A DNA stretch of 64,000 bases from Linnemannia elongata. Taxonomy: Eukaryota > Mortierellomycota > Mortierellomycetes > Mortierellales > Mortierellaceae. The position numbers and the translations under genes are program-made. This document shows, one piece after another, positions 32,542-43,500 of this stretch (positions are counted from its first letter, which is position 1; each line of letters opens with the position of its first letter). Under the pieces are notes generated by a model. That model had not been told where the DNA came from, did not search any database, and saw nothing but the letters and a program-made list of their open reading frames with translations. Location of the stretch: NCBI GenBank assembly GCA_036320915.1, contig JAXBDG010000005.1, positions 248,001 through 312,000 on the forward strand, written 5' to 3'.

Positions 32542-34668
32542 ATGTCCGCTGTCCCTCCTGACCAAACGAAGCCGCGAGTTATCAACACTCACAAAGACGA
32601 TGACATCAGCGTTCGAAGCAGAAAACGCGACAAGATTTGCGCGTTCTTTTGTTTTTGTTTTTGTTGTTTTAAGTTTGAGCTCAAGCCTAAGAAAAGCAAG
32701 GCCAAAAAGGGCAAGGCTAAGAAGGACAAGAACAAGAAGGACAAGACCAAAAAGGACAAGACCAACAATAACCCCGAGGGCATAAGCATTCCTTCCAGCT
32801 CTGCTTCGGATAGACCTGTATCCCAGTCACCAGCAAAACCAGCCTCCACTGCCACCCACGTCGACAACCACCCTTCAGACGAAGATAGCTCCAGTATTCC
32901 TTCCAGTTCCTGGGAAAAAAAGTCTGCAATCTCACGACCAACAAGCTTCCCCTCCACTGCTACTCGAGTTAGTGACGATCTCTCGGCCGACTATAACTCT
33001 GTTCTTTCCTCTGGAACCCAGAAAAACGATTCTATATCCCAGCCATCGACAATGCCCGCCCAGATCGTTACTCAAGTTGAGAGCGAGTATTCAAGCAACA
33101 GCAAGTCTATTATTACCCCGGGCACCGTGCAATATTGGCCTCCAACTTTACAACCGCAACAACCATCTTGTATGCTCTCTGAAGGCAACAGCGACCCACC
33201 CTTGTCTAACTCACTAAATCCACCCACAGCTCCGAGTGCGACCAAAACAGTTCAGGATACAGACGCTATGTATCAGGCAAGGAACTCGTTGTCCCAAGGC
33301 CTCAATCGCCCCTCAGTTGCCAACCGACCTGCCGCGCCCAGAACCGTTCAAGGTCCAATTGCAGTGGATCAGCCTACGCATCTGTCAACTATTATCTCTC
33401 AGAGTGACCGCTCGCCGCTGATCAACAACCAGCCTGTTGCCCCCACCGTCAGCCAGCCTGTCCCATCTAGCGATAACCAGCAAGCTCTCTCTGTTGACGG
33501 CCATTTTTATCCCTCTAGCAACAGCGAGTCTGCTTCCCCATGCGACAACCAACCCCCTCTCATCAACAACAACCAGTATGTTACCTGCAGTGACATTCAG
33601 CCAGTCCCCTCCAGTCCTGAAGAACATACATCTTTGCCGTCATTTTCAACTAAGGCGCACACTTTATCGGCTCTTCCTATGGAGCAGATCCAAAGCTACA
33701 CCGAGCAGCAGACCAGCCTATCAACTCTCAACCCTCATTCAATCGTCGGAGAAGTCTTGGTCGCTGCATTCACTTCCGATGGTCGCCACATTCTTTCTTG
33801 CCCGCGTCACCAAGGTCTAGTGCAGTGGGATTCTCGGACAGGGGCTCGTGTGCCTCTTCCTCATGAGATGACATGCGGGGTTTGCGCGTTCACGATTTCA
33901 CCAAATGGCGCTCAGGTGGCGACTGGGTGCTTCGATGGTTTGATTCGACTATGGCGAGGTCAAGCCTATGAAGCTGAGCGGGCTCTCCTGGGAAATACCT
34001 GTGCTATCTCCAAATTGGTCTATTCACCCTGTGGTCGATGGCTCGTCTCTTGCGACATGAACGGAACCGTACGATTGTGGGACGTTATCGACAACAACGA
34101 CCAAGGGGAGATCGTCGAGATGGGAGCCTGCAACGGCATCTTCAAAGACGTGGTCTTCGCTCCTACCGGACATGAATTCAGGACCCTTTCTGACTGTTTG
34201 GTTCGATTCTACGACCCCCGCCTGAGGAATCCTTGCACAAATGTACACGAGATATCTCTGGATAACCCAATTTACCCACTCGACTATTCTCAGGATGGCC
34301 TCCGTATAGTCTATGGTTCGGGATATGGGAGCCACTCCGTGCACGTTAACGACCCTCAGTTGGGGAGTGACTTCGAGCTGAAAGGACATGGTCATGAAGT
34401 TGTCTGCGCCGCCTTTTCACCCTGCGGAGAGCGGATCCTCACTGGAAGTCGCGACAAGACGGTCTTTCTCTGGTTAGACAATATCGGCAGTTGGTCCCAT
34501 GCTGCTGTTGCGCTTGGATGTTCTGAGGCCATCACATGTCTTGCATGGAATCCGGTGAATCCTAAGGAGTTTGTCACTGGTTGTCGTGATGGATCTGTTC
34601 GAGTTTGGAGGGTGTCGGGTGCCGAGGCAGGAGACGTGTCAGTTAGTATAGTCTGGGTCACGATTTAA
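32542..34668 (+). CDS. WD40-only relative of the NACHT-WD40 proteins
   Basis: 708 aa, single exon. The N-terminus contains 'DDISVRSRKRDKI', matching the N-terminal motif of NACHT protein 1 ('SSTVRTRKRDKF'). It is followed by a Cys/Phe-rich patch ('ICAFFCFCFCCFKF'), a Lys-rich tract of about 35 residues, and a long S/P/T/Q-rich disordered linker. The C-terminus has seven WD40 repeats ('KLVYSPCGRWLVSCDMNGTV', 'CAAFSPCGERILTGSRDKTV', 'FVTGCRDGSVRVWRV'). These match repeats 8-14, the second propeller, of the NACHT proteins. There is no P-loop, pentapeptide strip or first propeller. The Cys patch beside the basic tract could be a lipidated membrane anchor. It may act as a decoy or adaptor; this is inference. 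Confidence 0.85.
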   Translation: MSAVPPDQTKPRVINTHKDDDISVRSRKRDKICAFFCFCFCCFKFELKPKKSKAKKGKAKKDKNKKDKTKKDKTNNNPEGISIPSSSASDRPVSQSPAKPASTATHVDNHPSDEDSSSIPSSSWEKKSAISRPTSFPSTATRVSDDLSADYNSVLSSGTQKNDSISQPSTMPAQIVTQVESEYSSNSKSIITPGTVQYWPPTLQPQQPSCMLSEGNSDPPLSNSLNPPTAPSATKTVQDTDAMYQARNSLSQGLNRPSVANRPAAPRTVQGPIAVDQPTHLSTIISQSDRSPLINNQPVAPTVSQPVPSSDNQQALSVDGHFYPSSNSESASPCDNQPPLINNNQYVTCSDIQPVPSSPEEHTSLPSFSTKAHTLSALPMEQIQSYTEQQTSLSTLNPHSIVGEVLVAAFTSDGRHILSCPRHQGLVQWDSRTGARVPLPHEMTCGVCAFTISPNGAQVATGCFDGLIRLWRGQAYEAERALLGNTCAISKLVYSPCGRWLVSCDMNGTVRLWDVIDNNDQGEIVEMGACNGIFKDVVFAPTGHEFRTLSDCLVRFYDPRLRNPCTNVHEISLDNPIYPLDYSQDGLRIVYGSGYGSHSVHVNDPQLGSDFELKGHGHEVVCAAFSPCGERILTGSRDKTVFLWLDNIGSWSHAAVALGCSEAITCLAWNPVNPKEFVTGCRDGSVRVWRVSGAEAGDVSVSIVWVTI

Positions 34669-35155
34669 CAAGGATGTTGTTGGTTTTGATTCCATCGACA
34701 GCACGTTACTGGTCCTGCGCAGAGCGAACGAAGCGTCATCGATGATTGTCCAACATCCAATCAGTTTGAGCATTCAGAGTGATGCTTTGCTGTATCCATG
34801 ATTGTCCTCTCTTTTATTTATATTTCTGGTGCCTTTTCAAACATTCTTCTCCTCACTGCTGATATTGCTTTTGCTAGCCCGAAGGAGTGCATTAGAATAG
34901 CTTCTCACATATAAATAATTTGACCTCCCCATTTTCTTTTTCTTTTCGTGTCTCATTTTCCGATTCTGGGGAATAAATGTGCGAAATAAATTATCTTGCC
35001 TTCACGACTTGATGACATGTCAAAAGAAGACATGCAAAGATTGTTTTATTTTTTTTTGTTCATGTGCAAAAAAATAAATAAGTAGCATTAGCGAGGATAA
35101 CCTTTGCACTAAATGCAAATAAGTTGTGCAGACAAACTATGGGTGCAGGTATGTA
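34669..35155. other. 3' flank of the WD40-only gene
   Basis: AT-rich sequence with no gene seen; it ends at the MITE. Confidence 0.5.
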
Positions 35156-35438
35156 CAGCGCGGTCCCAAATGTTTTGCGACCTCAAGAATTTTTTTCCAT
35201 GGGGTTATAACGCCTTTTTCGTTCACATTTTTACACCCACATTATTTCAAGAAAGAGACTATCGACATGGTATACAGCTCATGGAGCCAAGGTCCCCCAG
35301 TCAATGAAGGATGATAATAGCATATAAAAACAATGAGTTTATGAAGTAGCTCGTTCAAAAAAGTGCATTTTCCCAGCGCATTTCTCATGGGATTCATGCA
35401 TAATTTTTTTTTGTTGCAAAACTTTTGGGACCCCGCTG
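35156..35438. mobile_element. 283-bp MITE, Tc1/mariner-like
   Basis: Terminal inverted repeats of about 25 bp: left CAGCGCGGTCCCAAATGTTT, right (complemented) CAGCGGGGTCCCAAAAGTTT. It is flanked by TA at 35154-35155 and 35439-35440. The match extends outward as GTATGTA on both sides, so the true ends may be a few bases further out (35149 and 35445). It has no coding capacity. It lies just past the last recognisable exon of the dehydrogenase remnant. Confidence 0.8.
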
Positions 35439-35505
35439 TACATACTTTACAAAGTTGTTTTCTCCTACTGTCGGGGGAACGACGTTCTCTAAGGGGCAGA
35501 CTTAC

Positions 35506-35730
35506 CCTTTGCCGACCAGACGCTCAGCCAGAACCTTGCCAAACCCTGGGTTTGTCATGTCAGGGGAAGAGGGGAAAACAGGGTGAGTGAATGCATTGAC
35601 TTCCTTGATGCCTACTTCCATTGCATGTAAGTCGGCAGTCGAGAGTTGAATGAATGTCAAAGAGAATGAATGAAAACAATGTACCAGAGGAGGTTCCAGT
35701 GATGATGGCGACCTTGTTCTCGACGTGCAT
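35506..35730 (-). pseudogene. 5' fragment of a short-chain dehydrogenase/reductase gene
   Basis: Two exons are recognisable: 35685-35730 ('MHVENKVAIITGTSS') and 35506-35545 ('GFGKVLAERLVGKG'), joined by GT-AG sites in the right phase. Together they give the Rossmann-fold start of an SDR, 'VAIITGTSSGFGKVLAERL', with the TGxxxGxG cofactor motif. A second donor GTAAGT follows at 35505, but downstream lies only a short stretch, the MITE at 35156-35438, and no third exon before the WD40 gene. The gene is therefore truncated to about 28 codons. SDRs are NAD(P)-dependent oxidoreductases. Its place among P450 genes suggests it once belonged to the same metabolic group. Confidence 0.7.
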
Positions 35731-36614
35731 TGTTGATGAGTGTGAATGTGTCGTTGTTCTTACTGGTGTGAACGAATGAGAGCAAGGACAAAGAGAGAAG
35801 GAAAGGGAGGGAGGTGGGGGATTTGTTATGAGTTGATGGAAGTGGTAACGAGACGGGAAGTGAGTGATGTTCTCGCCTATCCTTTCCCCTTTTCTTTTCA
35901 CAGTAGGTCTTCCCCTCCACAAAAACAACGACAAGGCACACGCGCCCATTTTTCACACTTGTGGAGCGAGAAAAGGACGTTTTGCACTTGCTCTCTTCGA
36001 TCTGCTCCGATAGACGGACTGTGAGCGCACTTAGCCGACAATAATCGATCGAACCGCAACCTAGCGTTGGTACTGTTACGCGCTTGTAAAAACACAGGAT
36101 AAAATTCCACATAGTTCACAAACCATACATTCCTACAACGACAACAATAGCAACAACAACAACAATCCGGTCGTCGTTGCCTTTTCCCTCTAATATACCA
36201 AACAACTCAAGGACATGTGCAACACTTGTTTCCAGTTCATCCTCCCTTCTCCTTTACCTTGTCGTCTACCCCTCTTTTCTTTGCTCCTTTCTACCCACCA
36301 CTGTTATGCTTATTGCAATTGCCTTCATCGGAATTGTTATTTCGAGCTGCCAGCGAAAATTGAATGGTTGTTGTATTTGATATTATCTATCACGACGTCC
36401 CGTTCCTGAGATGTAAATCAAGATACAGGTAGAAGTAGGTGATGGTGCCTGGATGAGGATTCACCTTCTGTTGATCATCGATCACGCTTTAATTATCACC
36501 TTCCATCATTCGTAAACACATCCACCAATAAAACTTTTATAACACTCGTGCACACATCGCAGCGAGCGGGTCTTACTCCTTTATTACTAGAGCACATATC
36601 CCCCCTGCATCCTC

Positions 36615-38823
36615 TCACGTCTCAACAGCAGTGGCAGAAGCATCCCCGCGAGCCCGATGGGTCACCCGGACCGGCAGCCCATACCGCATTGCCAACGTAG
36701 TCCCAAGTCCATACTCAGGAACTTTCCCGGGCTCCACCAACTTCAACTCAAAATTCTGCAACACTAACCCAACAATCGTCAATGCCTCCAATATAGCAAA
36801 CCCCTGTCCTACACAGGTACGAGGACCCAAATGGAACGAGCTGAACTTGCTCAGCGACGATGCTTTCTCACGACCGAGCCAGCGGTCTGGCTTAAATTCT
36901 TTGACGTCTGGACCCCAGAGTTGTTCAGATCGACCCATGACATAAGAGGACCAGGTGAACATTTCTCCAGCGTAGATCTTTGTCCCGTCGGGGAGAATGT
37001 CGTCCTGAACGCATGTCTTGAAGTTGCGTGGCAATGGAGGGTACATCCTCAGGGCTATAGTGAAAGAGAGGGAGGAGTGAATAGAACGAAAAAGGGGGTG
37101 AGTACCATGCTTGATATCCCTCGAGCAAACACGTCTTTTTTTGTTATCCTTGTAGGTACTTACTCTCGAAGAAACTATGGCCATAAACAAGAATGACAAT
37201 TTTCTGTGTTAGTGTACACCGAGGATGTATGCTAAGATGCAAGGATGCAGCATAAATAAGCTATGAAGAACACAAAAGGCAGTAAGACTTACCATGCTTC
37301 GGCATACTTTTGCTTCTTGTGGGTCTCATAGGTAGGCAAACTACCACCAAGAACTTCGTCGACTTCTCGGACCAACTTTTCCATCACAGACGGATCGGTC
37401 TCGTTTCGGAGCATCGAAAACATCATCCACGCAACCGATTGGGCCATGGTATCCCGTCCTGCGATCTATATCGATAAAGGGAAGGGAAAGTGCCTCATAG
37501 GTCAGTTGGCAAGTACATTCTTACCAGGTAGTACCGCCTCTTACATTCCGTGTAACTTACTGTGAACGTGAGAATAATATCGACAAGGTATTCCTCCGTC
37601 AGCGGGTTGCCGTCATCATCCGTCGCCTCCAACAACAGCTGCAATATATCCTTTTTAACGCCAAGACCTTCCCGTCGGCGCCGTTCCACAATCGTTCTAA
37701 TACGCTCCCTCATAACAAACTTGAGCTCTCGCGCCTTCTTCCCGACAGATGTCACAGCCTCTCGGACCCTCCAGAGTGGGTCCACGAGGCGCAACGAGCA
37801 GATCCCGAGTAGGTCTCCGACTGCATCTGCAAAAGGGACACTGCCGTCGATGTTCTCCAGGCACCCAAAACTTTCTCCGAAGGACACGCTATGGCGCGGA
37901 GGGTGAAATAAGTTTAGTTAAGATTCTTTGTGCATGGCTTGGCAAAAGGTAAAATGGGCGTAAAAAGGTGAAAAATTGAACAAGGCGTTCGTTCTTACCT
38001 GCCAAACACATCGAGGGTGAAGGCGTGCATGATGGCGTGAAAGTCGACAACAGAACCCGAATCGGCAGCCTTGCTTAGATAGTCAAGTACTTTTTGAGCC
38101 TCCTTGTTGAAGACCTCGCTGGTGTATTCTCGGAAGGCGTTGACATTGAAGAGGTGGGTGGCCAGTTTTCGCTGGAACTTCCAACTCTCTCCGTCGGCGC
38201 TGAGGATTCCTATTATTGACGGAGATGGAAAAAAGGACCATGCCAAGAAGGAAAAAAGGAGAGGGGTTCGGCGTAAGCAAGAAAAAGTGGCCAGTGCTGT
38301 AGTACTATGATCAAGATACAGTTGCATGATGGGAAAAAACCTAAATCATCGTAACAAACATGGAGAAGGAAAAACAAGCACACACACAGAACGACAATGT
38401 CATCATAGTCCTTCCTTCAAGGTTACCTTTGCCAAAGGCATCACCCATTGATCCAGTGAAGTGAGGTCCTTTGTGGTACGCCCAAAAGTTGGTCTTGAGG
38501 ACATGCTCGAGCATTTCAGGAGTATCTCCCTGGATCATACGTCCAATCCCTGGTAGGGAGATGGACCAGACGGGACCCAATTCACGGTAGGTGCGTTCAA
38601 AGTAGTCGTACAAGTCCGTGCTAGGCATAGATGCCATGAGGATCATGTGTCCAAAGAAGGGGACAGTGCCCTTGGGTTCCTTCAAGTCAGGTCGCCGACG
38701 GGTTCCGATTGCGTGGGAGCGGTATTTGTAGGTGAGGAGGGCGAGGAGGGTGAAGAAGAGTTTGAGTTTGTTGGAACGGGTCGCGTGTTGGGCTACGAAG
38801 CGGACGATGCCTGAGATGGTCAT
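36615..38823 (-). CDS. Cytochrome P450 monooxygenase B
   Basis: Six exons: 38427-38823, 37999-38209, 37561-37888, 37293-37465, an 11-nt microexon 37164-37174, and 36615-37054; 519 aa with consistent phases. It shares layout and sequence with P450-A: membrane anchor 'LKLFFTLLALLTYKYRS', hinge 'PKGTVPFFGH', I-helix 'AGRDTMAQ', ExxR in the microexon (E373-R376, 'ETLR'), and haem loop 'FHLGPRTCVG' with C454. It has one more intron than P450-A, placed exactly between 'TFT' and 'IAGRDT'. It is probably a microsomal hydroxylase of the CYP52/CYP63-like kind; the substrate is unknown. It converges with the WD40-only gene, with the SDR fragment in between. Confidence 0.92.
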
Positions 38824-39878
38824 GGTTGTTTTTCGTGTCCGTTGAGGTTATTGGGAGTGTTGTTGAAGGGAGAGGGAAATGAAAAAAGAGAAAAGGGGGA
38901 GAGAGGAAAAGAAGAGAGGTAATAAGAAAGAGAAGGAAGAAGGAAGAGAGGAAAAGACTGAAGGCACACAGGGTATGCTGTGGCTGTGTTTAGTTCGGCA
39001 TTTTTGAAAATGCGTTTTGCGACTGTAATTTTATGTCCTCTGTTGACAAGTTGTTGATCATTGGATGGGATTGGAAGATAGAAAGGGAGATGGATGCTAA
39101 AGCAAACACGAAATGTACACTTCTATCCCATCTTCCTCCCTTGGTTATTACCGCTTACTTGCCCCTGACTATCTGTATACACGGCCAACAAACAAGCCAG
39201 GCCCTACCTCGACTGAAACTCATATGTGGCTCTCTTGTCCTGAAAACAAGGATAGTTCGTCAGTAGGAAAGGCTTCAATAGGTCGGTTGTCTTTGGTTCC
39301 TCTTGGTCATGTAGCCACCACGATCATCGTTGTTCGTCACTCCTGTTTGTTTCCCTTTCTTATTGCCATCGCCACAAGAAAACGGTTGGTCGGAGGGGTT
39401 TAAGAGGGCAGTGGGGGGTCCGTTCCTGCTGGCTTCGTTTGTTCTTATTTTCGCACCTAAATCTCTTTTTCTCCCTCTCTGTCGCTTTTCCCCATCTTTT
39501 TTCAACCATGTTTAATGCACTGGCGCATTGTAAGGCAGCTTGTCCCTCTTTCTCTTTCTTTGTCTTCTTTACCCTGTGTAACAGTTTCAACAGAGAGAGA
39601 TGGAGCGGGAAATGGATAAAAGGAAATAAGAGTAAAAAAAACACGTACAAACTAGTCAACCAAATAAGATGCAGCATAACAAGAGAGAAAACGAGAAATA
39701 GAGAGAGAAAAGAGAAAAAAAAAAAAGAGAGAGAGAGAGAGAGAGAGCTAGGGTCTCCTCTCCCTTCTTCTTTCTCTTCCCGTTTCTCTTTTCTCGTTTA
39801 TCACATTCTCAGAAACGTCTTTTTTTTCTTTGTTCCACCCTGTTGCTTCATTTTCGTTCTCTTTTCACCCCAAACACA
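38824..39878. other. Divergent promoter region between P450-B and NACHT gene 2
   Basis: A GA-rich tract just upstream of P450-B (38870-38960) and (GA)n at 39727-39748. No gene seen. Confidence 0.5.
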
Positions 39879-39990
39879 CCATTTTTTCGAATCACCATCG
39901 CTCGTCTCTATCCTTCTCACAATTCATTGCATCGCAATCAACACGCTCTTCTCCTTCCTTCTCGGTGTTCATTGTATGGCAATCAGCGCT
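39879..39990 (+). promoter_or_regulatory. Shared NACHT promoter/leader block (copy 2) with paired motif
   Basis: Matches blocks upstream of the other two NACHT genes ('TTCGAATCACCATCGCTC'). It carries two copies of an 18-bp motif, TTCATTGCATCGCAATCA (39923-39940) and TTCATTGTATGGCAATCA (39968-39985), 45 bp apart from start to start. The third NACHT gene has the same pair at the same spacing. Confidence 0.6.
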
Positions 39991-40365
39991 GCAAGAAACA
40001 ATAACTCCTTGCAGCTCATAGGGGTTATGGTATATGAGATTACTGGAGTAGGGCGTAAATCAAGCAATAATGGCTCTGATTTAAAATGAGTGTTGTTTTC
40101 TTTCACGCTCTGCTTCTCACATTCCCTAGTTTGTTTTTCCCCTCCCGTCTTCCCTTGCTCCTTTGCTCATTCCTTGCCTCCTTTCCATCTTCCCTCCTTC
40201 CCTCTCGACTTACTTCTTTCTACTTTACCATTCTTTCCCTTCATCAGAGTAATTCCAAGTCATCAACCCCCTTTGTGTGTTTTCCGTAGTTCATTCATTC
40301 ATTCACGGAATCAGTTTTTCGACCATTTACAATAAAACAACAACGACAATACTCTCATCTCGGGG

Positions 40366-40502
40366 GTACGTCTCCATACTATTCTGAAGATACCAGCAAT
40401 AGCAACAAGGCAATTGAGGCAGCCAAAGCATACAAACATCGTATTCGAAGTACTAAACCTGCCTTTTCTCTCATGGACCTTGTTCGTACCTTTCACCAAT
40501 AG
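40366..40502 (+). other. Probable 5' UTR intron of NACHT gene 2
   Basis: Donor GTACGT at 40366; branch-like 'TACTAAAC' near 40451; acceptor 'CACCAATAG' ending at 40502, 10 bases before the ATG at 40513. Confidence 0.65.
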
Positions 40503-40512
40503 TCAAAACTCC

Positions 40513-43500
40513 ATGACCATTAACAAAAGACAAGGAGCCCACCCTAGCCAGGCTGCCAACGCGACTGCCCGCGCCTACTTGAAAGAACACGAACAACACC
40601 AAAGTACTTCTTCGACCCAGGACTCAACCAGCCATCCAGGTCTAGGCTCTCCTCCAGTCCCCCTTGTCCCATTCGAAAATATCACCCTTCTCGAACATTT
40701 CCTCCATAAGTTTCGGTTGCAGCGACTAAAGGAGGCCAAGCTGTCGGTCTTTATCTCCCCTATGGCTAAGGCTAACCTGCAGGCCCTTGACGAGGACCTC
40801 TTCTCCCTCAAGGAAAAGGTCCAAGAGTTCTTGGCAAGTGAGCGGCAGGTCATGTTGATTCTTGGTGACTCAGGCGCGGGAAAGTCGACTTTCAATCGAT
40901 ATTTGGAGCGCCAACTCTGGAACGCCTACCAGAATAGCGACCCCATCCCGCTCTTGATTAACCTCCCTGCTATCGACCGACCTGACAAGGACCTCATTGG
41001 AGAGCATCTGAGGACTAACCATTTTTCTGAAGAGCAGATCCAGGAGATGAGACAATATCGCCGATTTGTCCTCATCTGCGATGGGTACGACGAGGGCCAG
41101 CTCACTAGTAACCTTCACACCAGTAACCTCTTTAACCGGCCTGGTCAGTGGAACGTCAAGATGGTGATCTCCTGCAGGACTCAGTATCTCGGTCAAGACT
41201 ACCGCGGCCGGTTTATTCCTGAGGGAGTTAGCCATTACTCCAGTCTTTCACTCGATCTCTTCCAGGAAGCCGTCATAGCCCCCTTTTCCAAGGATCAAAT
41301 CGAGGATTATGTCGAGCAGTATGTCCCCCTCGAACCGCGGTCCTGGACCACCAAGGACTATATGGACAAGTTAACTACGATTCCTAACCTCATGGATCTT
41401 GTCAAGAACCCCTTCCTCCTGTTGCTGTCGTTGGAGGCGCTGCCAAAAGTCACCGAGGGCCAGCAGGATCTGTCAGCCATCAAGATCACGCGTGTCCAAT
41501 TGTACGACACTTTTGTAAGGCATTGGTTGGATGTCAACAGCCGACGGCTTCAACGAAACTTCTTGACCAGGGAGGAACGAGGTACGCTGGATCAGCTATT
41601 GGAGGCAGGATTTATTTCGATGGGAGTTGACTATGCTACCAGACTGGCGTTAGCGATATTTGAGCATCAGGATGGAAACCCAGTGGTCGAGTATGTACAT
41701 ATGAAGGACAAAAAGACTTGGAGAGCCGAGTTTTTTGATCCTAACCCTGAGACCCGAATGCTGCGAGAATCGAGCCCTCTGACCCGCAATGGCAGCCAGT
41801 TCCGATTCCTTCATCGATCAATGCTCGAGTACTTTCTTGCATGCGCTGTTTTCGATCCCAGCAGCCATCATATCGACAATGAATTTAGTCCGCAACCCGG
41901 TCCAGATCCCACTCCTGCCCAGCTTCCCGTCACTGATGGACCTTTGTTCAAGCGTAACCTCATCACGGAACCCTCAGTCATCCAGTTTCTGTCCGAGCGT
42001 GTCAATCAGCACACCGATTTCGAAAAGCAGCTCCTAGCCGTCATCGAGCAGTCTAAGACCGATGCCACTGCTGGCACCGCCGCCGCCAACTCCATCACCA
42101 TCCTTGTCCGAGCAGGATTCCATTTCAACAGCGCTGACCTCCGAGGCATCCAGATCCCAGGAGCAGATCTTTCCGACGGCCAATTCGATTCCGTTCAGTT
42201 TCAAGGAGCCGATCTGACAGGGGTCAACTTTGCAAGGAGTTGGTTGAGGCAGGTGGATTTCTGTGATGCGCAAATGGATTGTGTTCGGTTTGGGGAGCTG
42301 CCATATTTGAAGGAGCACGCCGCTGTCATTGCCGTCGCTTTTTCGCCAGATGGACAGTTATTTGCTTTCGCTCTGGGTGATGGACGCCTTATTACCTACA
42401 ATACTACTACATGGGCTCAAGTTCACCAACACAAAGAAAAGAGTGTGGTGCTGAGTATCGCCTTTTCACCTAACAACAGACACCTTGCGTTTGGGAGCGA
42501 AAGCAAGACCTGTTGTCTATGGGATAACGTCAGCAACGAGACTTTGTTGGTCATGGAGGGACATACAAATTTGGTGAGGTCAGTGGCATTTTCACCCTGC
42601 GGCCAGCAGATCGCGTCGGCCAGCGACGACTGCACGATTCGTTTGTGGAACTCGGCGACAGGAGCGTGTTTGTTCATTTTGGACCATTTGGGAGCGGCCG
42701 TTTTCAGTGTTGCATATTCAGTCGATGGACAGAGACTTGTCTCAGGCAGTAGAGGTGGGACGATTCGAGTGTGGGAGCCGAAGAAAGGAACACCAGTGGA
42801 TAGGTGGGTCGTTCCCTGTGTTGGCTCTTCGTGCGTAGCCCTTTCTGCAGACGGAGGGCAGCTCGCCTTCAGCACTGGTTGGGGAAGTAGCAAGATTCAA
42901 CTCATGGATGCTATCACCGGAGAGCGTGGTCCGATTCTCGATGATGATGCCAACGAGGTAACAGATATTGCATTCTGTCCCTTCGGCGAGTTGATTATCT
43001 CGTCAGGCAAGGACAGGACTGTTCGATTGTGGGACTGTTCGAATGGACAACTCATCTCCAGGTTGTCGGGTCATAGAAACTGGATCACCACCTGCACCTT
43101 TTCCCAAGACAGCCTACAAATCGCTTCAGGGGATTGGGGCGGGATTGTACGACTCTGGGAGGTGAACGCTTACCGGTCGAACTCCAACAGACAGGATCTT
43201 GCCGCCAAGACCCGTACTGTGGCATACTCCCATGACGGTCAGTTTATAATCTCTCATAGGATCGACGGCACCATACAATGCTGGGACGCTTCCACCGGAG
43301 CTTCCAGATCCATTCCGTCTTCGTCCACATTCGATGTCCGTTCAGTCGCAATTTCACCGAATGGCCGTTGGTTTGCGAGCGGTTACGAAGATGGGGATAT
43401 TGAGCTGTGGAATATCCGAACCAATGTCATTGAGCGCGTTCTCTCCGGTGGTATCCTCAGCGCGGTTACTGAAATGAGTTTCTCCCGCTGTGGTCGGTGG

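Noticed and set aside
35113..35314. Short plus-strand frames over the 283-bp MITE
   Set aside because: They lie across the MITE termini and have no conserved features.
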